Shown: positions 55,936 to 64,000 of the stretch, one piece after another
Numbering within the stretch: position 1 is the stretch's first letter
Layout of the letters: every line of letters begins with the position of its first letter
DNA from: Rhizomys pruinosus
Lineage: Eukaryota; Chordata; Mammalia; Rodentia; Spalacidae
Direction: 5' to 3'
Assembly (NCBI GenBank): GCA_009823505.1
Contig: VZQC01000265.1
Coordinates: forward strand, 1,166,436 to 1,230,435
Length of the DNA stretch: 64,000 nt
Made by a program: the position numbers and the translations under genes
Notes under the pieces: generated by a model
Seen by the model: only the letters and a program-made list of their open reading frames with translations
Database searches by the model: none
Told to the model about the DNA's origin: nothing

Positions 55936-56058
55936 ACGCTGTACACCTTTAATCCTAGCACTTGGTAGGCAGAAGCAGCCAGATCTCTGTGAGTTCAACG
56001 GTAGCTTGTTCTATATAGCAAGTTCCAGGCCAGCTAGGACTATAAGGAGACCCTGTTC
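55936..56058 (+). mobile_element. B1 SINE, 5'-decayed
   Basis: tgtacacctttaatcctagc, gatctctgtgagttcaacgg, ctataaggagaccctgttca. The purine tract that follows sits at the tail position. Confidence 0.8.
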
Positions 56059-56059
56059 A

Positions 56060-56154
56060 GAAAGAAGAAAGAAAGAAAGAAAGAAGGAAGGAAGGAAGGA
56101 AGGAAGGAAGGAAGGAAGGAAGGAAGGAAGGAAGGAAGGAAGGGGGAGAGAGAG

Positions 56155-56229
<75 letters not shown>

Positions 56230-56323
56230 GAAAGAGAGAGAAAGAAAGAAAGAGACAGAGAGAAAGAAAGAAAGAGACAGAGAGAAAGAAAGAGACAGAG
56301 AGAAAGAAAGAGAGAAAGAAAGA
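56060..56323 (+). repeat. 264-bp purine tract (GAAA/GGAA/GAGA)n
   Basis: Only three pyrimidines, each in a gagacagag unit, interrupt about 264 purines. Blocks of GAAG, GGAA, GA and GAAA succeed each other. It probably grew from the A-rich tail of the adjacent B1. Confidence 0.97.
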
Positions 56324-56745
56324 TCAAATGCTATAGTCCAATACAATCCAAAAATGTACTAATTTGACACATGCTAAGGGGTAATAGGAAAATATTTGAA
56401 AATCTTTATTTTCAGTAATGAAATCATGTTTCTGTAAGAGCAGAAGAAACACTGCATTCACAAGATACAACAGCCTCACACCTAAGTGGAGACGGTGTTT
56501 TGTTGGGCCTGGGTGGTGCCTGGACAGCATGTGCACTACAGAGTGTATGTGCTTTTGTTCAGAACCAAGGCTGAAGTGGAGTTATGGGATGCAACGTTGG
56601 CCCATGCTGCAAGAAAAGCCCTGGATTCATTAGGGTTTCACTTTGAATTAATTTTGAGTCATAAAGTTTCCTCGACTCCTTTACTATGACCATCATATTC
56701 AGTTATGGGATCACAACCTCAGTTGAAGAAACATTCTAGACATTC
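56324..56745. other. no gene or repeat recognised
   Basis: Unassigned. Short overlapping frames at 56418-56689 have no family resemblance I recognise. Confidence 0.4.
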
Positions 56746-57013
56746 AAGAGTGCTTGCTGGGGGCTGGAGAGATGGCCTAGCGGTTAGGAGAGCCGACGGT
56801 CTTGCAGAGGACCCGGGTTTGATCCCCAGCACCCACATGGCGGCCGAGAACCGTCTGAAACTCCAAATCCAGGAGAACTCCAGTTCCAGGGGAATCTGAC
56901 ACCCTCTTCTGACCTCCACGGCATTGCGCGACATGATGCACAAACTTGCATGCAGACAGTACATTCATACACATACAGAAATAAATAAAATTTAAAAAAA
57001 AGAGTGCTTGCTG
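56746..57013 (+). mobile_element. young B3 SINE with 14-bp duplication
   Basis: Body 56760-56999. Flanks aagagtgcttgctg at 56746-56759 and 57000-57013, identical. The flank is part of an older B3-like head, so the target was itself a SINE. Confidence 0.95.
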
Positions 57014-57187
57014 CTCTAGAGGGCCTGAGTTAGGTTCCTACCACCCACATCTGGCAGCTCACAACTGTCTGTAACTCCAGCTCCAGGGGATCCAGTGCCC
57101 TCTTATGGTCCCATGTGAACCTGCATACATGACATATTCACCTATACACACATACACATAAGTTAAAATAATAAAAATATATCTTTA
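57014..57187 (+). mobile_element. older B3 SINE, remainder of the target
   Basis: gagggcctgagttaggttcc, aactccagctccaggggatc, catacacataagttaaaata: the part of an old B3 lying 3' of the young insertion. Confidence 0.8.
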
Positions 57188-57237
57188 AACTTTTAACACA
57201 TGTCTATATAACTGGTCTCTCATAATCTCATGATTTT

Positions 57238-57452
57238 TAAATATTTTTTTATTTTTATGTGTATGAGTGTTTGGCCTGCATGTATGTAAGTACACCTGTA
57301 TCACGCAATGCTCGTAGAGTCCAAAAGAGGACGTCAGATACCTTAGAACTGGAGTTACAGACATTTGTTAGCCACCACTTTGGATGCTGGGAACCAAATC
57401 TGGATCTTCTGCAAGATATTTAGGGCTCTAAAGCAATGAGCCGTTTCACCAG
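57238..57452 (-). mobile_element. old B2-superfamily SINE, reverse
   Basis: tttatgtgtatgagtgtttg, ggatgctgggaaccaaatct, aatgagccgtttcaccagcc. Confidence 0.78.
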
Positions 57453-57454
57453 CC

Positions 57455-57457
57455 GCC

Positions 57458-57488
<31 letters not shown>

Positions 57489-57630
57489 GTCTTTTTGATA
57501 CAGGGACTCCTTTTAGTTCCAGCTGGCCTGGAGCTTGCTCTGTAAACCAGGCTGGCCTTGAACTCACAGAGATCCACCTGCTTTTACCTCCCAAGTACTG
57601 GGATAAAGGCGTGAGCCACCACTCCAGGCC
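57455..57630 (-). mobile_element. B1 SINE, reverse, with C10/T25 tail
   Basis: Poly-C then poly-T at the left, tttgatacagggactccttt, ccaggctggccttgaactca, gtgagccaccactccaggcc. Confidence 0.92.
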
Positions 57631-57635
57631 CTTTT

Positions 57636-57844
57636 AAAATAAGGTTAAGGGGTGCCGGGCATGGTGGCACACACCTTTAATCCTAGCACTTGGGAAGCAG
57701 AGGCAGGTAGATCTCTACAAGTTCAAGGCCAGCCTGGTCTACATAGTGAGCTCTGGGCTAGCTGGGACTAAAGGGAGACCCTGTCTCAAAAAGACAAAAG
57801 AAAATAAAATAAATAAAATAAAATAATAAAATAAGATTAAGGGG
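57636..57844 (+). mobile_element. B1 SINE with target duplication
   Basis: Body from 57653 (gtgccgggcatggtggcaca) to an A-rich tail of aaataaaataa units. The flanks aaaataaggttaagggg and aaaataagattaagggg differ by one base. Confidence 0.93.
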
Positions 57845-58055
57845 CTGGTGAGATGGCTCTAAAAATACAGGCTGCTCTTGTAGAGGACCTGGGTTCTAAT
57901 ACCAGCACCCGTATGGCAGCTAACAACCATCTGTAACTCTGGTTCCAGAGGATCTGATGCCCTCTTCCGATATCCACAGACATTGCATGATATGGGTGTA
58001 CTTATATGCATATATACTCGTAAACATAAAATAAAGTAAAAATAATAAATAAAAC
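57842..58055 (+). mobile_element. B3 SINE, diverged
   Basis: ggctggtgagatggctctaa, cctgggttctaataccagca, tctggttccagaggatctga. It begins where the previous B1's right flank ends. Confidence 0.88.
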
Positions 58056-58471
58056 ATATTAAAATGAAATTAGGTAATGAATTCACTTTCCTAAAAAGAT
58101 CCTCTGGAACTACACAGTCCAGTCCAGCAGCCACTAACCACATGTGAGTCACTGAGTGGCGACTGTGCTAAGAAAGTGGAAAATACCAAGTTTCCAAGAT
58201 GTAGAACAGTAAAGTTTTAAGTACAATATCATTAATCATGTTTATACAGATTACACATTGAAAAATACCATTTTGCATATAGTGGATTAAATAAGCTATG
58301 TTATTGAAATTATAACACTCATTTCTTATAACAAGATTTCTAGACAAAATTTTAATTTATCTATGTAGCATATTGGACAATGCCATTTTAAATTTTGTAT
58401 TTATGGTAAAATATGGTTAAGAAATCCAAGGGGTCAAGTATTTTTCTGAAGCCTTACTTAAGATAAAACTA
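58056..58471. other. no gene or repeat recognised
   Basis: AT-rich unassigned DNA. Confidence 0.4.
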
Positions 58472-58562
58472 CCTTGGGAAGCCAGCACAGGAGAGTTGCC
58501 ACAATTTTGAGGGTAGCTGGGGCTACATACAGAGTGAGATACTCTATTAAAAAATTAAAAAT
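58472..58562 (+). repeat. old B1-like fragment
   Basis: gggaagccagcacaggagag, ctggggctacatacagagtg, gagatactctattaaaaaat. Confidence 0.45.
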
Positions 58563-59504
58563 TTCAAATAAATAAAATAAAATTACCTCATTAATACTCC
58601 CTAATCCACAAAGAATAACATATCAAATAATTTTGATTTTTTTTTTAAAAAAGCTTTAGCTCATGTGTTTATGTTTTAGAAAGATTTTGGCACAGACACT
58701 AATATCAGATTACGTGACCTGAATTCTTCATGAAGTAGGGCTCCAGTATTGAGTTCACTTAACCCTATAAAATGAGGGAGAGGGGAGCCCATGATTTCTA
58801 AGCAGAGTTCCTAATCATAATTGTCAGTGCCAAATAATTTTACTTTCTGTGTTTTTTTTTGTTTGGGTTTGGGTTTATGGTTTTCTTTTTCTTTTTCTTT
58901 TTCTTTTTTTACTATTCTTTGCTATTAAATGGGAGATTTGGATCTCTCATTTAATCTATCAATCTTCAGTTCTGGTTAGTATCTGTAGGACAAATAGTTC
59001 CTTTGGATGATCTGATTAGAACTGTAACTGAGCCATCAACTTTCAATTCTATTCCCCTTGAACTGGATATAAAGCTGTCAAAAATCACACAGATATCTTG
59101 ATTTATTATGAGAAAGCAAAAGAAACTGAGTTTTCAATAATCAGAAAAAGATTTATGATTTCAGCTTGATACTCAGTTTTCCATATTTGAGGAAATACAG
59201 CAAACATCCTCAAGTCAATTGTTATAATAAAATCTCTAACATGCATAGAATACATCCCTACTGAACCATTTGTATAAAAATGTTCCTGTTCTGTAATTTA
59301 GATTTTTGTCCACCGAAAGTGTTAGCTTTTCTCAATTATAAGTCATAATATTATAATGATATCATTTACTATTCAGTGTGTCCAAGGTCACAATGTCCAC
59401 ATATCATAATTGCTAGACTCTTAACCACCACACACTATAGACGTGATAAAAGGGAAAAGAACATATACTAAGTTTTACTTCTTGACATAATCAAAAACTA
59501 AAAG
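58563..59504. other. no gene recognised; T-rich tract inside
   Basis: 58853-58912 is a T-rich tract with tttttc units; the remainder is unassigned AT-rich DNA. Confidence 0.4.
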
Positions 59505-59506
59505 AC

Positions 59507-59707
59507 AGGTGGGTGAGATGGCTCTTCTGGTAAAGGCACCTGCTGCCGAGATTGATGACCTGAGTTAGAGCTCAGGACCAGAAGTGGAAGGAGAGAACCA
59601 ATTTCCTCAAACTGTTTTCTCACCTCAACACATCCATTGTCACACACACACACATATACACACACACACATTGATTAATTAATTAATCAATTAATTAATT
59701 AAATTAA
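59507..59707 (+). mobile_element. old B2-superfamily SINE with (CA)n and (ATTA)n tail
   Basis: gtgggtgagatggctcttct, gatgacctgagttagagctc, agtggaaggagagaaccaat, then CA repeats and attaattaattaatcaatta. Confidence 0.78.
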
Positions 59708-59710
59708 AAC

Positions 59711-59898
59711 TGGAGCTGGAGAGGAAGCTCACTGGTTGAAAGTGCTTGCTCCTCTTCCAGAGGATCTGAGTTCAGTACCCAGCACCCATGCTGGGCAACT
59801 CACAACCAGCTCCAAGAGACCTAATGCCCTCTTCCAGGCTCCTTTGGCACCCCCACAGACATGGCATAGATTCACACATACACGTAAATAAAAATATT
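59711..59898 (+). mobile_element. older B3 SINE
   Basis: gagctggagaggaagctcac, gagttcagtacccagcaccc; its tail aaataaaaatatt was the target of the next element. Confidence 0.8.
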
Positions 59899-60134
59899 TG
59901 TTTTAATTATTTATTTATTTTTATGTGTTTGCGTGTACTGTCTGCATGTAGGTTTGTGCATGCGTGTCGTGCAATGCTGCGAAGGTCAGAGGAGGGTTTC
60001 ATATTCCCCTGGAACTGGAGTTAAAGACGGTTCTCAGCCGCCATGTGGGTGCTGGGGATCGAACCTGGGTCCTCTGCAAGAGCAGTCGGCGCTCTTAACC
60101 GCTAGGCCATCTCTCCAGCCCCAAATAAAAATAT
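59886..60134 (-). mobile_element. young B3 SINE, reverse, with 13-bp duplication
   Basis: Body 59899-60121 (ggggatcgaacctgggtcct, gctcttaaccgctaggccat). Flanks aaataaaaatatt at 59886-59898 and 60122-60134. Confidence 0.95.
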
Positions 60135-60798
60135 TTTTAAAAGTAAAAGAAAAGCAACTATCTTTTTAAAATCTTTAAATTATTTGAAAGCTTGAGCCCA
60201 AGTATGCTTTATCCCATTAAGATATAAATTTTGGAATAGGCAAAAAGAAAAACAGGATTGATAATGTTGCCTCATTACAACCTCATTAAGCAACAGTGCT
60301 TTCGACCCCTGCCTTCTAACCATAGTCTGACATTGTTTAATCAGCTGATATGAACACATTCAAAACACATTAAAATACTTGTTTATGTCTTAAGCTTTAT
60401 TTTAAAATATTTGTATATGTCTTCCAATGTGCTTTCTTTATGGATCTTTATAAAAAACTTTTTCTAGGGGGAAAAAACAGCACATTGAGAACAATTAAAA
60501 ATCAAAATTCCTCTCTCCCAATGACTGCCCTAAGTTATTGAGAGAATATGCTCAAAGAAGCAAATATTAACCATCGAATCCCAGCAAGCAGAGAAAAACC
60601 CAGGCCTTCGTGCGCTGTTCCCAGGCAGTGTGGACATCCTCACTCAAAGAAGACCTGGTGCTCCCTTGGCCTCATCAACCTGTGACCATGGAGAGCAATT
60701 TCATCATATTCATTTCAAAGACCACAGAGGGGTGCACAGTTCACATTCTCAGCTCCTGAATCTTAGTAACTTTCTAAGAAAGGTACATGAAAGATTCA
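60135..60798. other. no gene or repeat recognised
   Basis: SINE-free unassigned DNA. Confidence 0.4.
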
Positions 60799-60799
60799 C

Positions 60800-60849
<50 letters not shown>

Positions 60850-60926
60850 ACATCCCACATACCCATACACACAGACATACCACACACATGCGCACATACA
60901 ATATACACCACACACACACACACACA
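60799..60926. repeat. (CA)n microsatellite, interrupted
   Basis: CA runs separated by short catcccacat and catgcgcacat interruptions. Confidence 0.96.
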
Positions 60927-61653
60927 ATGAACTTAAAGGACAGCCAGCCTTTACATCCTTGTCATCCTCAGTGAAGAGTCCACAGTTGCTTACACAACTA
61001 AAAAGACTGCCTGTTCTCTGCATTCTATTCTACAAAGATAAGAAAGACTTTGGAATATCTTGGCTGCTAAACCAAATGTGATGAAGAAATATTGACAATA
61101 GTCAACAGTGGGGAGACACTGAACCACCGAGCTACCTGCTGTATCCATCTAAGTGTGAGACATGTTGCTACTAATTAGAGAAACACATTCTCTAATAACT
61201 CTGGAGACTTGAGATGAAGGTAAACGGGCCTGAGAAGCATGGTCTTACTCACCCTTTAGCGTCCCCTTGTGTTTATTGTGCAATCCATTTAGAAATACAG
61301 ACATAGCACTTGCCAGTGAGGAGACTGGCGCAGAAACAGAAACTTAAAGAAACAAATACATCATAATTCTCTGCCAAGAGCTCCCTGTGGAAAGTTTCAA
61401 CATGATACCTCAGCCAAATTATTAATTTGATATTGATCAGACCACATTAAGGCAAACTCGTGGTATACTTAAATATGGTTGGAGCATATTTTGTTTGAAA
61501 TAAATCAACTGTAAGTGGTATTGCTGAAAACAACAGGGATTAGAGAAATAGTATAACAGGATTTGGGGGGTTTTTTTGTTTTGTTTTTTCTTCTTCTATG
61601 TGAATTAGTCAGTAGAAAGAAGCTCTCATCACTTCTAGGGACATCTCAGTATC
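60927..61653. other. no gene or repeat recognised
   Basis: SINE-free unassigned DNA with one T/G-rich patch at 61564-61595. Confidence 0.4.
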
Positions 61654-61996
61654 TGTCACAGTTTGAATATCAAATGTCAGGCCACAGGCTGTATTCTGAA
61701 TGCTTGGTCTTCAGATGGTAGCAATATTTTGGGAGTTGGTGGAGGAAAGGCCCAGCCAAGGGGGGAGGGGCATTGAAGATTCCGCCCCTGTTCTGCTCCC
61801 TGACCTCTGCTTCTTGGCCCTGATGAAGAGAAGTTCCTCCACCCCATGGTCCTGTTGTTGTGCTATGTTCTGTCCAAGCTCAGGGATCCAAGCTACCATG
61901 GGCTAAAATCTCTGAGACCATGAGCAAAATAAGTATTTCCTTCCTAAAATTGTTTCTGTCAGGTATTCAGTCACAGCAACATAAAAACAAGTAACA
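61654..61996 (+). repeat. MaLR-type LTR, solo
   Basis: Starts tgtcacagtttgaatatcaa and ends acaagtaaca (TG...CA, 343 bases). It has agcaaaataagtatttcctt and caggtattcagtcacagcaa near the end, like MT/ORR1-group LTRs. No internal region follows. Confidence 0.65.
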
Positions 61997-62043
61997 GGGC
62001 AGGTGGTCTTCTCACACTCACATCTCACCTCATCTCAATGACT

Positions 62044-62306
62044 AAAATGTGTGAGAATTTGGGGGAGGTGCTGGGGAGATGGCTCAGCTGTTAAGAGCAC
62101 TGGCTGCTCCTGTGAAAGGCCTGGGTTCGAATCTTAGCACTCATGTGGTGGCTAGCAACCATCCATAAGGCCAGTTCCAGGGGGTCTGATGCTCTCTTCT
62201 GGGCTCTGTGGGCATTGCATGACACAGCCGCACTTGCATACATGCAAGCAATACACTCATACACATAAAATAAAAAATAAATTAAAAAAATTTTAATGTG
62301 TGAGAA
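62044..62306 (+). mobile_element. B3 SINE with target duplication
   Basis: Body about 62060-62293 (tgctggggagatggctcagc, gggttcgaatcttagcactc). Host aatgtgtgagaat appears on both sides. Confidence 0.93.
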
Positions 62307-63328
62307 TGTGAACTCTTTCTGATATTAACAATTTAAAATCCATAGTTAATGTACTTATTGATCCTGACACAGCCACAAATTAGTCTTTAACAGGATGGAA
62401 ATGGTTTATTCCTTCTCTCTTCAAATGAGGCCAATCATGTTTTCATAAAGCTCATTTATCGGAGATTCCAGTGAGTCTCTAATGTCATAATACTATTGGA
62501 GTAAGAGGCTGGGGCAGATATCAAAGGGAAATTGTGTCTTATAGCATCATTATAATAGTAAAACTATTTCAAAGGCCTTCTTGTTGGTGACTAGATCTTT
62601 TGAACATTATAACACCATTTGAACATTCTGTACCATCAAAGCAAACTAAGAGTGTTGTGATCAAACTGGCTCTTCATTCATGGGGTATACAATGTGTCAG
62701 AGGAAAGACAGGTTGCCACAGTTCCCCCTAATACCTCCTCATCCAGTCCAGAGTGCATCTTGCTTTGCTAGATGTGCACAGGTAACAGGAAGTACCCAGA
62801 CACAAGCTTGTTAACTACAGCCTGATGTGTCCAATCTAAAACCAGCTCTGTTCCCTGGGGTGCAGTGGTAAGCATTTTCCAGCCAAATATTACATATGCA
62901 ATGTGTGGTACATACGGCTAATAGAACATTTTTATTGTGTTTACCTGAAGATCACATTTACCTGAATATCCTGTACCTTTATTTGATAAATCAGGCAATT
63001 GTTATATAGGAATCCCAGGAAGCGTTTCAAGAGATGACAGCAGGAGGAGAAAGCTGGTCACATTAAGCTGCCCACAGGAAGCAGAGAGCAATGAATGCTG
63101 GTGCTGTATTCACGTTCTCATTTGTATTCATCCTGTGACCCTAACCCATGGAATGGCAGCACCCACGTTCAGGATAGGTCTTCTCTTTAGTTAACCCTGT
63201 CTGGAAGCATCGCCACAGGTACGCCCAGAGATTTGCCTTCTAAGTGATTCTAAATCCAGTTGAGTTGGCAATCAAGGTGAACCATCACAAAGAGTGAACT
63301 GACGGTGAGTCCCAAAACAATGAGTTAA
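62307..63328. other. no gene or repeat recognised
   Basis: About 1 kb of SINE-free, mixed-composition DNA without a convincing open frame. Confidence 0.4.
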
Positions 63329-63385
63329 AAGACCGTTTTTTCTGGACAGCTGGAGCTACAGGGAGACCCTGTCTCTCAAAAAGAC

Positions 63386-63418
<33 letters not shown>

Positions 63419-63430
63419 CTTTTTTCTCAC
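63329..63430 (+). mobile_element. 5'-truncated B1 SINE
   Basis: Only the right third is present (ggacagctggagctacaggg, agaccctgtctctcaaaaag), with a 30-base A tail. Flanks aaaagaccgttttttc and aaaagacttttttctc support a truncated insertion. Confidence 0.88.
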
Positions 63431-63507
63431 AAAACCAAACAATGTTGTCATAAACATTTCACTCTCTATTTCTCAAGAGACAGAGCATGCACTGCTGAGT
63501 CAAGTGA

Positions 63508-63697
63508 TCTTAGTTTCTTTAGCTCAGCTATAACAAAATCCCTAAGGCGGGGTGGTCCACCAGGAACAGGGATTTATTTCTTATGTTCCTGGAATCTGGG
63601 AGGTCCGAGGTTGAGGAGCTTTAGCGGCTTTCTTGATATATCTTCCCAAGGTGAATAACCAAATAGGGCTAAACTCAGCCTTCCCTTAGGAGCCCAC
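63508..63697 (-). repeat. possible MaLR-type LTR fragment, cut by L1
   Basis: cttagtttctttagctcagc, acagggatttatttcttatg and ctgggaggtccgaggttgag recall the reversed end of a MaLR LTR. The segment stops where the L1 poly(T) begins. Confidence 0.35.
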
Positions 63698-63701
63698 TTC
63701 T

Positions 63702-63906
63702 TTTTTTTTTTACATAAATTTATTTCTATTTTTTTAACAACTCTAGACCCATGCCCCCCCCATTCCCCTACCCCACCAGAGCTCATGCATTCTGCCAAAC
63801 ATGCCTTTCATCTCTTTCTCGGTCTTTCTCAATATTCTCCATGAGGAAGTTGACTGTTTTGAGCAGAAGTTCATCGTTTCACTCAGTTCTTCGATGCAGC
63901 CCTTTC

Positions 63907-63937
<31 letters not shown>

Positions 63938-64000
63938 ATTGTTGTTGTTGTTTCCAATATGCATTACTTCCAACTGCTTTGGACAAAAGCTCAGGGGCCA
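63702..64000 (-). mobile_element. L1 3' end, reverse, running off the window
   Basis: Poly(T) at the left, then the 3' UTR reversed. catgcattctgccaaacatg lies beside a C-rich stretch, gttgactgttttgagcagaa follows, and then (GTT)n at about 63905-63950. The same order as the inserted L1 at 30039-30370 shows they belong to one L1 subfamily. Confidence 0.9.

Noticed and set aside
56011..56362. Open frames of 95-154 codons rich in Lys/Glu/Arg or Phe/Leu/Ser
   Set aside because: They are translations of the purine microsatellite.
63743..63973. Open frame with a run of 16 Asn
   Set aside because: It is the AAC/GTT repeat of an L1 3' UTR read in one frame.

Overview
This is nuclear DNA from a mouse-like (muroid-type) rodent. 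It carries B1 (7SL-derived), B2/B3 and ID (tRNA-derived) and B4 SINEs, an MT-type MaLR retroelement, rodent L1 copies and several much older mammalian repeats (L1M-like, MLT1-like, MIR, L2). The B1 and B3 consensus forms differ from those familiar in Mus and Rattus, so another muroid lineage is likely, but I cannot name the species from sequence alone. Nothing bacterial, plasmid or phage-like is present, and I found no CRISPR array, operon or intact conventional protein-coding gene. Layout: 1-8.2 kb is a microsatellite, apparently unique DNA and scattered SINEs. From 8.6 to 24.1 kb lie two ancient, same-orientation L1M-like copies that have been repeatedly invaded by SINEs. The first is also interrupted by a complete MT MaLR element (14829-17021) with two LTRs, a tRNA-Leu-type primer site and a gag-like reading frame of 226 codons. 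That element itself sits in an L1 3'-UTR-like segment and contains a 128-base assembly gap. A 38-bp minisatellite lies at 24.3 kb. From 25.3 to 36.1 kb is a full-length but inactive plus-strand rodent L1, cut in two by a 4.5-kb, 5'-truncated minus-strand L1 with a perfect 15-bp target duplication. From 36.2 to 51.2 kb is mixed unique DNA with B3, B1, B4, MaLR and MIR pieces, including a tandem triplet of B3 elements at 45.3-46.2 kb. From 48.7 to 51.2 kb is a SINE-free stretch leading into the one clear regulatory landmark. The landmark is a CpG island at about 51.8-52.46 kb. It has a perfect RFX X-box, a strong minus-strand splice donor, a (GA)n tract at its edge and a possible second exon 0.7 kb further along the minus strand. 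The best reading is the promoter and first exon of a gene transcribed leftward, with most of the left part of the window being intron or intergenic DNA. I could not identify that gene. To the right of the island (52.5-64 kb) there is more unique DNA, SINEs, two MaLR LTRs, a 264-bp near-pure purine tract, CA repeats and, at the right edge, the 3' end of another minus-strand L1. The history is one of nesting: ancient L1M copies were invaded by B1/B3/ID SINEs; rodent L1 was interrupted by MT in one place and by a second L1 in another; old SINEs were split by younger ones. Target-site duplications readable on both sides of many insertions give a relative order. B3 is the family with the most recent-looking copies.
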